A DNA stretch of 64,000 nt, taken from positions 380,283 to 444,282 of the forward strand of contig MNCI01026937.1 in the NCBI GenBank assembly GCA_015680685.1, given 5' to 3'. Below the pieces are notes generated by a model that was not told where the DNA came from, made no database searches, and was given only the letters and a program-made list of their open reading frames with translations. The translations under genes were made by a program, and so were the position numbers. Positions 32,052 to 42,928 of the stretch are shown here, piece after piece; positions within the stretch are counted from its first letter, which is position 1, and every line of letters starts with the position of its first letter. The stretch is from Gnetum montanum (lineage: Eukaryota; Streptophyta; Gnetopsida; Gnetales; Gnetaceae).

Positions 32052-34563
32052 ATAATTTCTTTTTCTTCTTCTTCTTCTCACAGGAGCAACATCCCACCTA
32101 GGGATAATACGAGAAACAGTCGGCAATCAAAAAACATAACCTAAATCAGCCGATTCCTCAACAATATAGGGTGACATATACTCATCCCAATGAGTATATT
32201 TTGAATTTCACTTTTATCCTTCATCAAGATGAATAGATGCGTTGGAGAGATTTGCATGGTAACATAGTGTTACCTCCAGATTGTGCAATCTCTAGCATGC
32301 TTCTCTGTGCTTTGGCATAGACTAGCATGATAGAATTATACATCGAATATGTTGCGGCAGACTTTAACATGAGGGATTATCATCCCATAGATTTACAACG
32401 TATGAGGGATGCAAGGTTGGAGAGCCAACATACACAATTGAAGGGTAAAGAGGTCCCACATGTCCTAAGTGAAACTAGAGATGAAGAACCCATTATAATA
32501 GGTTCTCTAACAAATGATGTTCCCCCTCCTAATGACAGTGAGGAGGTTGGGTATCAGAACTTACACTCAACGATACACAACCCTGGTTCTGATGCCCATG
32601 AACACTAGTTGTTCACAGAGGGAACAACAACATATAACAAGGATGGGCACTCAGATCATCATCACGATCGGAGTTGAAGCCATAGAAGAGAAGGTAAGAA
32701 GAATCGTCATGGCGATGGTTCTCCTTCTTCTTCCCCTTCATCTCATCACTCACCCTCTCCTTCCACATCTAGGCGCAATCATGAAGAGCATAATGGAGAG
32801 GATAAAAGTAAGAAAAATGAGAGACCTCGACGAGAGAGTCGAGAGAGAGGACAAGGGCATGAACGAAGGGAAAGTAGGGAACAATAGAGACATCACAGGC
32901 GTCATGAAAGAGATGATCATGATGAGCCCCTAATTGCCACTCGAAGCATGCTAAACATAACAGAGGCAGTGAGAATCCCAACAAGGCATTTAAAAGATAG
33001 TCGGATCAAGCGTTTAGACATGAATAACATCCCACGCTTTGAGGGGGGATACAACGTTGATCCGTAGCATCATTTATAGGCATTCCATGATGCCTGTTCC
33101 TTGCAAAACATTGAGAACGAGTGGAAAAAACTTAAGTTGTTTCCCAGGACACTCATCAAGGAAGTAGAGAGTTGGTACTAGTCCTTAGAATCAGAAACCA
33201 TTAGGAGGTGGAGTACGATGCTAGAACTCTTCAACGATAGGTATCAAACGTACTTTAGAGTGTCCAATTTGCATAAGTAGATCCAAGGATGGAAGCAAGG
33301 TGCTCATGAAACCTTGGATGCTACCATGGCTCGATACTATGCATTGTTACATCGTTGCCTGGGCCATGGTTACGCTTAGAGGGATCAACTCCACCACATC
33401 ATAGATGGGCTAAGGTATGAAACTAGGAGATCCCTTGGGACTTATGTCCAAGGGCGATTATCAGAACTTAGATCCCATGAAGTTCATCACTTGTTGGAGC
33501 AAGTAGCAAAAAAAGAAGGGGAGCTACAAAAAAGGGAAAGTACGGAGGAATACAACTGTGATTCCTCTCTTCGAAAGAAGGGAGTGAAATTTTGTGATGA
33601 AGAGGATGAGTCACCAATCAAAGAGTTGGTGAATAGGAAAACCTTGCCAATTCAAAAGTTAATAACAGAAATAGCAGCTAAGGTAGACAATGTATAGAGT
33701 TCCTTAGACTCTAAAATTGAAATTGTCTTAAAAATTGTAGAAGGGTCTAAGGAGGAACAAGGTAGTGATAAAGGTAAGACAAAGTGGAGAGATTTAGGCC
33801 CTGCACATAACAAGGGTAAGGGAAAAATTACTAACTTCGATGTGGCTGTGGATTCAGACACAAAAAATGACGATGGATGTGAGATCTACCACTATGACCA
33901 TCCTAAGGGATGTTGTCCAATCATCTCACATTTACAAGAGTCTGGGGTGTATGCGCTCAACCCAAGACTTAACCAATGGCAGACACCTCGAAGGTTACCT
34001 TATTCTCAAGGTAACCCAAGGCAGTTCCACCAACTGTTAATGTACTATCTAAGTGGAACTCCACCACAAACCATCAGACAGCATCAGCAGTGGCAATACC
34101 CACAGCCATGGGGGATGCCATTGCTGAAATAGTAATACCCTTACCGGTAGCCTAATCCTTATGGATATTATGTGCAGTAGCTGATTTCTCCAAGTGACTC
34201 TATGGGTCACACAACGTCCCACTGTCACTACCATGTTCGGGAGTACTTTAGAAGGACTCCTTCTCCTCTAGGAGACACTCCATACCCATGCCATCCTCCT
34301 AATCCATCCACACCTCTTCCACTAGTAGTTCGCATAACACCTCTTTCTCCAACAATGCAAGGGGAACTCCCTACTCAACCGCAGCAACATCATGCTGTGA
34401 GAGTTATAAATATTCAACCTGCTGCTGGTTCTAACAATTGTAAAAAGAGAAAACCCTTCTTCAGAACCAAAAGCCTAGACAAGCTCTCACAACAAGAAGA
34501 GGTTGAGTCTAGGTACACTCCTCCACCATCTAACACTTCGGAACACCCTTCCATCCAAAATTA
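32052..34563 (+). pseudogene. gag: Element 3 gag (broken)
   Basis: The start codon position holds ATA (32052), where elements 1 and 2 have ATG; the following residues ISFSSSSSHRSNIPPRDNTR match element 1. A longer open piece at 32327-32608 covers the variable N-terminal part. The capsid core is at about 33000-33490 (RLDMNNIPRFEGGYNVDP, HDACSLQNIENEWKKLKLF, LFNDRYQTYFRVSNL, ETLDATMARYYALLH). A helical charged part follows (LEQVAKKEGELQKRES). The zinc knuckle near 33878 reads CEIYHYDHPKGCC, so the second Cys is Tyr and it would not bind zinc. A Pro/Gln tail follows to the stop at 34562. Confidence 0.85.
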
Positions 34564-35340
34564 GAGCTCAACGCAGACGATTATGTTAAAACATACGGTA
34601 ACTGACTAGATCAAGGTAGGCCACCTTCCCAAGAAACTAACTAATCATGGAAGTCCCCTAATCTACCTACAAATCACTGGGAATGAACCACATAAGGCTC
34701 TTCTTGACTCAGGTTCCGAAGCCAATTTAATATCACGAGAAATGTATCAAGCCTCGAACCTACCCCAACTTAAGAAGAGCAACATCCAACTAGAGTTAGC
34801 AGACTAGTCCATCACCATTCCATTGAGATTGGTGGAAGGCATTGTTACCACTATGTGTGGTTGGTCCTACCTAGCTGACTTCTTGGTGATTGAAGACAAC
34901 AACAATGAGGGGGACTTCCCAATTATAATGGGAAGGGTATGGCTAAGTATAGTAGACGCATGTCTTAGGATCCGCGATCTTTCCTTGGAAATCTCTAAGG
35001 TAAATATTTATGGAAAGATCAAGAAGAGGAAAGTTCCATGCATCACATACAATGATTCATTGGGTGATGACATGGAGGACTGCACAACACCTCCTCCATG
35101 TAACAGGTGTGCCCTTGAAACTTTGAAACAAAGATACTTGTATGTAGCAACCACAAAACAAGTAGTAGACACCCCATGGTTGATAGCTACTCAAAAGAGA
35201 AAATCAATATGCATGTAACGAACTAAGGAAACAAACTATGCCAACAACAAAAGCATATATACATTGGAATATGGGCATCGCCAACTTCCATCCCTTAATC
35301 TAAGAACATCAATGGGGAGGGGTTGGGAACTTCTTAGAAA
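34564..35340 (+). pseudogene. Element 3 protease, then pol deletion
   Basis: The active site KALLDSGSEANLISREMY is at about 34694. The open stretch 34823-35218 covers LVEGIVTTMCGWSYLADFLV, GDFPIIMGRVWLSIVDACLR and LSLEISKVNIYGKIKK. It then continues into the linker (HRQLPSLNL near 35277). The reading breaks off near 35340, where sequence homologous to the end of integrase and the start of the 3' non-coding region begins. About 3 kb of pol seen in elements 1 and 2 is missing. Confidence 0.83.
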
Positions 35341-37384
35341 TTCAAATAGATGTTCATTATTTTGTATATCTCCCTTTCCATTCAATCATAGAGGAGATGG
35401 CCACCTATGCTAATCATATGGGGCCCTCAATTATTTTTCGATTTTTGTTTTACATGTTTTTTTTACACATTTTTGTTTTACATGTTTGTCTTACACATTT
35501 CTTTTTTACAAATTTCTTTAACTTTTCTTGTTTTTTTTACAACTTTCTTTAACTTTTCTTGTTTTTTTTTTACAACATTGTTATACTTTTTCATTTTTTG
35601 TGTGCATGTGTGTGTGTGATCCACCCTATAAGTTTGTCATCCAATAAGTGTTTGGAATGATAGTATGAACTATTTTCATATTGATTGCTAATGTTTGGTT
35701 TTTACCTTTAAGTCATGATGTTGATAATAAGGTATGTTTCTTTTGATATTACAGGTAATGAGTTCACTTTATCCATTCCTCCACACTTTCTATGGTCTCT
35801 CTCAGCTTGGAAATGTACAGTCCCCTTCATAATAAGAACTTTAACGAATCGGTGACTGGGAATTTCTCAAACTAAGGAAGGACTCAAGGCTTGAAAACGG
35901 TGTTACTTCAAGGGAACTTGATGCATTTTTGTTGGCCATTCTCTTGGGTGCTTGGATGTTTTTCTTCTTGAGTTTTCTTGCCATTCCAATGCTACCCAAT
36001 TATCGGAAGCTGAGCCAATAAAAATAAGAAGTCTTTACATGGTGTGGTTCTCATGCATAAAAACATAAAACACAAAAAAGAAAAAAAGAAAAAAAGAAAA
36101 AAAGTGAGAATTCAAAGCACACCCCTTAGATGAAATAAATATTTGGGCTACAAGCACTAGTCATGAAACTAAAAATGTTCCCTCTAACTAAGGCCCTTCT
36201 CTCTTCCTATTCTCTTCTCATTTAGTTCATCGGAATGGTGGTGACTTGTGGAGAAGGAATTCTTGTTATCCAAGTGGATGGATTGGTCAAATCCATTGAT
36301 GTGAATTCACTGGATGTGGTTTGTTTGAGGCCAAAGTTGGAATGAGATTTGCTACATTACATTAATCATGAAACACACAAGGGGCTGTACACAACCTTGT
36401 TCTTGGGATTCCATTCCATTTTCTTCTCTCCATCCTTCTCTCCATTATTCACCTCATTGCTAGTTGTATCATTAGTGTATATATTTTGGTAGATGCATTA
36501 TTTTATTTTTGGTAAATTCTTGTGGTTAAGACTTTAACTCTTGTTCCAAATGACATTTCCAGAGCCTATGGACTCTTTGAATGTGGGTTTGTCAGGGCAT
36601 TAAGGGCATGAGCCTACTTTGGGGAGGACCCATTGACATTCCTCTTTGAGGCATCAATTAACTTCTTTTCCTTAAACATTTTTGCAATTGATTTTATTTT
36701 GTTCATTTCCATCTTGACATCCATTTCATCGACGTTATCGTTGTCTCTTTTTATTCATATTTCTTATTCATTTTCTTTCTCCATTCTAATGCTACCAGAG
36801 GTTCGCAATTAGTCATGGGGGTACAGGGCCCAATTTTTTAGATTTTTCTCTTAGCCCTGATTTTTTTTATTTTTTTCCTAACCCCTACACCTTCGGTAGT
36901 CATCATTAATATATCTCCCAATCCATATCAGCCATACCACAACCCAGCCAATGGACTTACACCAAAGCAAGGTATTAATTACATGATGATTCATTTACCC
37001 TTGCTAATATAAGATTGTGTTGTGTGTGTAGATGGCGATCATGCAACAATAGATCGGATCTGGAAGGAATACTTGGAATGGAGTAGTGCTACAATAGCTA
37101 TGTAAGGAGCAAGATCGATGACGTGCTTATAGATGGACAATGAAAGGTGCAATCTTGGTGTTGGCAGCAAAAACACTTCTCTCTCTCTCTCTTTCTCAAC
37201 TGCCAACTAAGGCCTAATGTGAATGTAATAAGGTGTTCACCCTTGCTATCATGAATACCAGTTTTGTCAAGTCTTGTAATGATGATCTGTTCACATGTCA
37301 TCCCATTTGTTCCATTCACCTCAATAATCCCATACCTTCCCAATATTTTGTAAGGAACTTGAGGATGAGTTTTCATTCAGTCAT
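35341..37384 (+). other. Element 3 non-coding 3' region
   Basis: Collinear with the 3' regions of elements 1 and 2. It starts with a T-rich tract that contains two copies of 'aactttctttaacttttctt'-like text (35500-35570), then 'gatattacaggtaatgag' at 35743-35760, an AAAAAG repeat at 36075-36103, a conserved block at 36558-36640 and an acceptor-like site at 37001-37034. No protein domain is seen. Confidence 0.65.
37001..37034 (+). promoter_or_regulatory. Putative splice acceptor before ATGGC (element 3)
   Basis: TTGCTAAT, then a TG-rich tract and GTAG, then ATGGCGATC (ATG at 37032). The frame after it reads MAIMQQ and stops, with IGSGRNTWNG following as in element 1. Confidence 0.42.
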
Positions 37385-37391
37385 GGGGGTA

Positions 37392-38087
37392 TGATGAGAT
37401 GCGATATCACATGGGCTGCAATATTGCATATGTGATATCGTGGAAGTAGCGATATCACATCTTCCCCTGCAATATCGCATACGCGATATCGTGGCCTGTC
37501 GCCAAGTCTATAAATAAGAGGTGGCTCTCCCTTGTTTCCTCATCCTAGGCTAGAAGTAGGAAAACTTTGGTAGATTGATCACTCCAGAGATAGAATATTT
37601 TCCATGTGCTTGCAGCAGGAGTCCTAAAGTGAACGAATCTTTATTCGAGCAACATTGTACCTGAACACAAGTTGTATACGGCAATAAAGACGAATTTCCT
37701 GGATAAACCTTGCAGTGCATGGAATAGGATTTTATTTAATGTTATTTATTACTTTCCCTCTCACCCTTATCTCCTAGTAACNTGGGAACGGATGCTAATG
37801 CTAGGTAATTTAGACTTAGTCATTAGTTAGAGTTAGCAATTAGTTTCTCAACCCTTCACCTTGTTAGCATAGGAGACATAAAACATAAAAAGCTATAAAA
37901 ATGATATACCTCGGACTTACTTAACCATACACCATGATGACTACAAGTAAGTCTGGGAAGATAATGAATGGTTAACCTTAAGTGTTTCATGAGGCGTGTA
38001 GGCATTTAGTCTGTGGAGTTCGATCAGATCACGCATGCTATGCTCATATTTGCATGGTTGAGTGTAGGGGTACCTCACCACTCATCA
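37392..38087 (+). repeat. 3' LTR of element 3 (internally shortened)
   Basis: TGATGAG to CTCATCA, preceded by polypurine GGGGGTA at 37385-37391. The GATATC tract is 117 bases long before TATAAATA at 37509, against 69 in the 5' LTR. About 310 bases present in the 5' LTR (roughly 31303-31614) are missing at the single N (37782), most likely a collapsed assembly join. Confidence 0.9.
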
Positions 38088-38092
38088 TTCTT

Positions 38093-38292
38093 AAATTACA
38101 TCGTTGTTCAAAATTAGATCATAACAAGTACCAAGTTTACTACCAAGTTGGTGGACATACTTGATGGTATTATGTATAGCCTTCCTAGGATCCTCAATCT
38201 TTGAAAATTTAGCGTTCAATAATTCAACACGACATTACCTGTAAAAACATCTTCTTTTCACTTGTTCTTCTTTCTTTACAAGAAACCAAAAA
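38093..38292 (-). other. Short flank between elements 3 and 4
   Basis: 200 bases of older sequence separate the two insertions. The minus strand has an open stretch of about 40 codons (KIEDPRKAIHNTIKYVHQLG) that ends at the element 3 insertion point. I do not recognise it. It may be a piece of an old repeat protein or chance. Confidence 0.3.
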
Positions 38293-38297
38293 CTAGA

Positions 38298-39129
38298 TGA
38301 TGAATGGCGAGGTACCCCTACACTCAACCATACGAATAAGAGCATTTTCACACGTGATCCAGTCGAACTCCGCAGACGGACTAGTTGTGGCACCTAGATA
38401 GTTATCCTTAGGCCATAGTTCACTATCTTCCCACTTGGACTAGTATTATATTTGTCACGTATGGTTTAGTCTAGAGCGAGGTGTATGATGTGTTCCTAAT
38501 CTACTGCTACTCCTGAAGGCAAGGGAAGATAATATTAACTAAGCTAAGCTAGGAGGAAAAGGGTAAAAGAATCTAATCTAGCCTAAGTGCGATGAGAATC
38601 CATTCCTTGATTATCCATACACATCTTGGACTTCGTGCACGACTACCACTAGGATTACCAAGCATAGATCCTAGGTACGCCACTAGGTTACCAAGTAATC
38701 ACACTTAAATGCTCGTAATCAAGTCATACTCATTCCGCACTACTAGGAGATAAGGGTGAGAGAGACTAATTATGAAAGTAGTAAATAACAATTGAATAAA
38801 TAAATAAACAAAGTGAATGATGCAATGATGAAGTAATCTTGATCTTTATTGTCGATCATGTGCATGTCCAAGTATGTCACACTCAAATAAAGGATGCTGT
38901 ACAATTACATTCACCACGCTGCGGGTAGACATGGGAAAATAATCTATCTTTGGAGGGATCAAACTGCCAGAGCTTCGCTACTTCTATTCTATGTATGCCT
39001 AAACAAGGGAGCACCGCTTCTTATTTATAGACATTGTAGTAGACTATGATATCGTGTACGTGATATCGCAAGGGACGATGCGATATCGCGGTGGATGCAA
39101 TATCGGGTATACGATATCACGTCCCATCA
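38298..39129 (-). repeat. 3' LTR of element 4
   Basis: On the minus strand it runs from TGATGGG to TTCATCA. TATAAATA is on the complement of 39022-39029, with GATATC palindromes at about 39045-39120 upstream of it. It faces the 3' LTR of element 3 across 200 bases, tail to tail. Confidence 0.9.
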
Positions 39130-39291
39130 TACCATCACAACTAAATAAAAATTCATCCTCGAGTTATAGTGATTAGACAATGGATAAGTATGGGATTATT
39201 AACTGAAAGAAAAAATGGAATGATGCTGTAGTATGGGAAGAAAACATAACACACAAAATATGCTACAACTACAACTACAAAAATGTGGAAC

Positions 39292-40956
39292 TCATGTAGT
39301 TCCTAGTGGTGGTGGCTCCTCCATTGGTGCCTTCCCTTTGTCTTATGCTCCAAGCTATGAGGCTTGATGGTGTTGAAGTATGGCCTGGAGCTTCTCCTCT
39401 TTAGTCCAAGGTTCTTGTGCTGTCCATGCTAATGTTCCAGTGTTTGACGGAGTCGGCACTTCCCATGGACAGGGTAGTTGCGAGAACATCTGGTTGGCTT
39501 TGACATACCATGCCATGAACACCCATCGTTCTTCCTCATAGGCTTTGGCTTTACTCTTATATTTGTGAAGGTCTGTTAGCCATCGAGCCAAGTTTGCTGT
39601 GACATCCTTCTATCCTTGGTAGCCAGCTTTTACTACCTCAAGTTCAAAATTTGCAACATCTAGTTTCTCCCCTTGTGCTCTGCAAATTCTACTTTGAATT
39701 TGATGTGGGTGGTTTCTACCTACTACTCGAGCTTTGACCTTGGGTGCCCTGCTGTTAACATGGCAAGGTTGGCATATCTAAGATTTGCCAATTCCATGTA
39801 CTCTGTCAAGTCCTAAATCTGCATGTCCCGATTCTTAACTTTTGCTTGGTGGGCGAAGGCATATGTGTCCAATATAGCCCACCAATCAGTGTGTTGAGCA
39901 CTGATAGTGTTGATTTGGGCCTTGCCCATATGGATCTCCTTCTCTAGGATTTGTTTATACATCCCCACCTAATCACATAAGTGCTCCTTTAGCTTTTCAT
40001 ATTGTTTAGCCTCATTTTGCCACGTGCTTATCTCAATTGCTGACTTTTGGTGAATATTGCGCCTTTAGCAATTCTACATATGAAGCAGTTTGGGCTTTTT
40101 GGAGGATGTCATTAGTGTATCCCTAGATACCAACACATCGGCAAAGCTTTCTAATAAGATAGGGGAAAGGCAACACCATCTTCCCTATCTTTCGTTCTTC
40201 GAACCACCTCAGGATCTCCATCAAATATAGATGGGGTAGGTTAACGTTAACCTTTCCCATCAACACTGCACATCCTCTAGCTGCATACATTGATATTATT
40301 TTGAGGCCCTTTGTGGGGAAGAGGTGATATGTTCCAATTTTTAAGTAAACTCTCTCTTCCATCGTCAATTCACCAAAAGCTTTATCCCTGCCATAAGCCT
40401 TCTCTAACCAATCCTTTCACACATTGGGGTCTGAACGGGTAGATAACCAAGCAACATGGGGCCCTATGTTCGGAAGGTTTAACACTTTTGAAATGGCTTG
40501 CGCAGAGAAGTCTACTATCACACCACAAATATTCATGATAGTGCCTTGCTCCCTATTGTCCCAGAACTGGTACATCTCTCCTAGGTACCAGGCACCACTT
40601 TCAAAGAGGATAGGCCAGAAGGAAGACCCTTTGAGGTGATCCCTAATGGCCTCAGGAGCGAACTCTGCAAATGATTCAAAGTTTAATTCCACAATCACCG
40701 TAGCAAATATGGACTTCTCGTGGATGGCCTAAATGCATTCTTGGGGCAACGTGAGTTGTTGCCCCGGTTCAGGCGTTGCAGTAGCTCCTCCTTCTGCCTA
40801 CCTGGACTGTCCGATAGGAGGTTCATCTTGATGGATGCTAAATGATTACTACTTCTATTCTATGTGTTTTCTGGAAGGTCTTTGTCTTCCACCTCTCTGA
40901 GCTCATTTGCTTCCACCTTGGGTAGGATCTTCTTGCTATCCACATTTCGGGGCCAT
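39292..40956 (-). pseudogene. Accessory ORF of element 4, plant-transposon-protein type (broken)
   Basis: ATG at 40956 directly follows an acceptor-like CAG; a TGA stop lies at 39294-39292, 555 codons away and in the same frame. The start reads MAPKCG, then a stop. The first half contains ESFAEFAPEAIRDHLKGSSF, VIVDFSAQAISKVLNLPNIG, TYHLFPTKGLKIISMYAARG, CAVLMGKVNVNLPHLYLMEI and LPFPYLIRKLCRCVGI. This order (VDFSxxAIxxxLxLP, then PTxxLxxI, GKxxN, FPxLIxxLC) resembles the 'putative plant transposon protein' domain found in accessory ORFs of Athila/Tat-type elements. The second half is helical and charged, probably coiled coil; about 330 bases near 39730-40060 read better in another frame (KQYEKLKEHL, YKQILEKEI), implying two compensating frameshifts. 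It ends KGKAPMEEPPPLGTT. The function of this family is not established. An env protein is unlikely, as no membrane segment or signal peptide is visible. Confidence 0.65.
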
Positions 40957-40990
40957 CTGTAATCACACGGGCCAAGCATTAGTAAGGTTT
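40957..40990 (-). promoter_or_regulatory. Putative splice acceptor before the accessory ORF
   Basis: On the minus strand CCTTACTAATGC (branch-point-like) is followed about 20 bases on by GATTACAG and then ATGGCCCCG. This matches the TTACTAAT...AG-ATGGC arrangement of elements 1-3, although those have lost the long frame behind it. No donor was assigned. Confidence 0.5.
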
Positions 40991-41429
40991 TTTTTGAAGT
41001 TAAATTATACCTTACTACTTGTCTTAATTAATGATCTTATGTTATCACATGTGATAGTGCCTGAAAAGTTTGTAATAATGAGTTCTATGACTTAGGTGGT
41101 TTCCATTTTAGTCTCCTGGTATATCTAAGGGTTAAATGATTTTTAGGCACAATTATTCTAAGTGTTAGAGTTAATTACCCTAGTTGATGTCCTTTGGGAA
41201 ATGATAAATTTCAAAAACATTAGGCACTTTTCAGCAAGTGTCCTTCCCCCATGACTAAACTGAACACTCTGGGTTCAAGTAGGTTCAAACAGAATAAAAA
41301 TCGGAGTACTAGTAAGTGAGATAGAGTGAGAAAAGCAAGGGTCACGTAATCGCAATTCGTAGAGAAAAATTTCAAAAACTCCCCCTGTGTAAATGGAAAA
41401 ATGATGCTAAGTGTTGCGGGGGGATCACC

Positions 41430-41525
41430 TATTTATAGGCAATGGGGATGCGATATTGTGTATGATACATCACGTACGCAATATCATGTGGGACGCAATA
41501 TCACGTATGCGATATCTCGTCCCTA
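41430..41525 (-). promoter_or_regulatory. Internal GATATC cluster and TATA box in element 4
   Basis: On the minus strand, palindromes of the type GATATCG and CAATATC with CACGTA-like spacers (41525-41450) are followed by CTATAAATAGG (TATAAATA on the complement of 41430-41437). This is the same arrangement as in the family's LTR promoter. Sequence on either side does not match the LTR, so it is not a nested LTR. It lies about 470 bases before the accessory ATG. Confidence 0.55.
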
Positions 41526-42928
41526 GTCATGTAAGACACCATGAAAATACCAAATTTTCTCAAGATTTTCTTGAAATTAACGTTGGAAATTGAGGACATG
41601 GTCTATGATCAATGGTTCTAAGGAAATTTCATTAAGTCTAGAGGCACAATTAATGATGAGGTGTGGATTTTACCAATAAAACTGTGGGTGGTAAGAAAAA
41701 GGGTATGTAATGGCACATTGGAACGTTAAAATTCAAAGGGATAATAGTAGGGAAAGAATGTTAGGAAAAATGATGCTAAGGGTAAGAAATGGTGTGTGTG
41801 AGCTATGTTGTAAGTGAGAATTACAAAAGATTACACAAGTGGATCCTCCTCAAAGTAGGTTTCAACCTATAATGCCCTTATGTAACCACACTTAAAGTGT
41901 TCGTAGGCACTAGAAGGGTTAGATGTAATCTGCATTAATTCCACAAAACACACACATGTAAATATCACTAGAATGAGATGAAAATTCTATGTTGCACAGG
42001 ACACGAGCTAAAATCACACAACAAATGATATGAGACGAACTATAGAAAGGGATCATAGAGATTGGGACATGAGGTAACTGACCTAGGACACAGTGAATCC
42101 TGCGTGTAAAGCATGATTAAAGTGTCACTAACCCATTGTTCCAAGATCAGGACCAAGTCCATTCCTCTAATCAATGACATCGCATCGTTTCATCCCATGA
42201 TGAATAACTATGAGAGTACCACAATAACAAGGCATACGATCACTTGGCGTTTTGTTCAAGGGAGGAGTGCTCTTTTTTTTTTCTTTTGTGGCACTTTCTT
42301 TTCTTTCTTTTTGAAAACTGAATCTAGAGAAATCGCCAACCTTCAGGCATGGATGCATGTCTTTTCAATGGGACCTCCTAGAACATCATTGGATTTTGAG
42401 TGCCCTTCTGATTACTCTTACTCCCATTTTTCATTATATCTACAAGGATCTTACTACAACCATATTGCATGATAACTCCCATAGAGGTCACCAAAGAGAA
42501 TCCACAAATCCCTTTGATGTCACACCCTAATCATTCCCTCTTGGTCCATCCTTCTTCATTCTAGGTACAATGAACACAAAATTAATTTTAAGTTTTAAGA
42601 ATATCAAGAATATCATTGTACCCGTGAACAGAACCTCTTATTTGTAGAGTGGATGAGTGGGTGCAATGGGCTCACTGTTCCAAATAATTGATCACTCGAG
42701 ACTCAATAACATAGAACACACCTCAACCAACAATCCACATGAGTGTTTTATTCATGGATGAGATTACTTACAAAAACATAAAAAGACAAAAACACAAAAA
42801 CACAAAAAGATAAAACAAAAAGTTAAAAAATAAAAAACTAGAAAACAAAAATTGAAAAATTAAAGAAAATGAAAAATATATATTAATCCTGCTTGTTATT
42901 TAGAATGGGGATATCCCCAATAACTAAT
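41526..42928 (-). other. Element 4 non-coding region between gag and promoter module
   Basis: On the minus strand this begins with the T-rich tract after gag and contains the family's conserved block at 41838-41911 ('gtgcctacgaacacttta', 'gggcattatagg', 'cctactttgaggaggatcca'). No protease or polymerase motif was found. A 119-codon plus-strand frame at 42113-42472 is antisense, runs through a T-rich stretch and has no family resemblance. Confidence 0.6.

Larger units (their letters stand above)
30969..38087 (+). mobile_element. Element 3: Athila-like deletion derivative (gag and protease only)
   Basis: 7.1 kb with LTRs (30969-31909, 37392-38087), a tRNA-Asp primer site, gag, protease, a 3' region and a GGGGGTA polypurine tract. 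A perfect duplication TTCTT flanks it at 30964-30968 and 38088-38092. RT, RNase H and integrase are absent. Protease-linker text jumps near 35340 directly to the text that follows integrase in element 1 ('ttgtatatctccctttcc', compare 14509). It therefore depended on another element's enzymes, or lost pol after insertion. The 3' LTR is shortened by a join at N 37782. Confidence 0.93.

Noticed and set aside
42113-42472. 119-codon plus-strand frame inside element 4
   Set aside because: It is antisense to the element, crosses a T-rich tract and has no counterpart in sibling elements.
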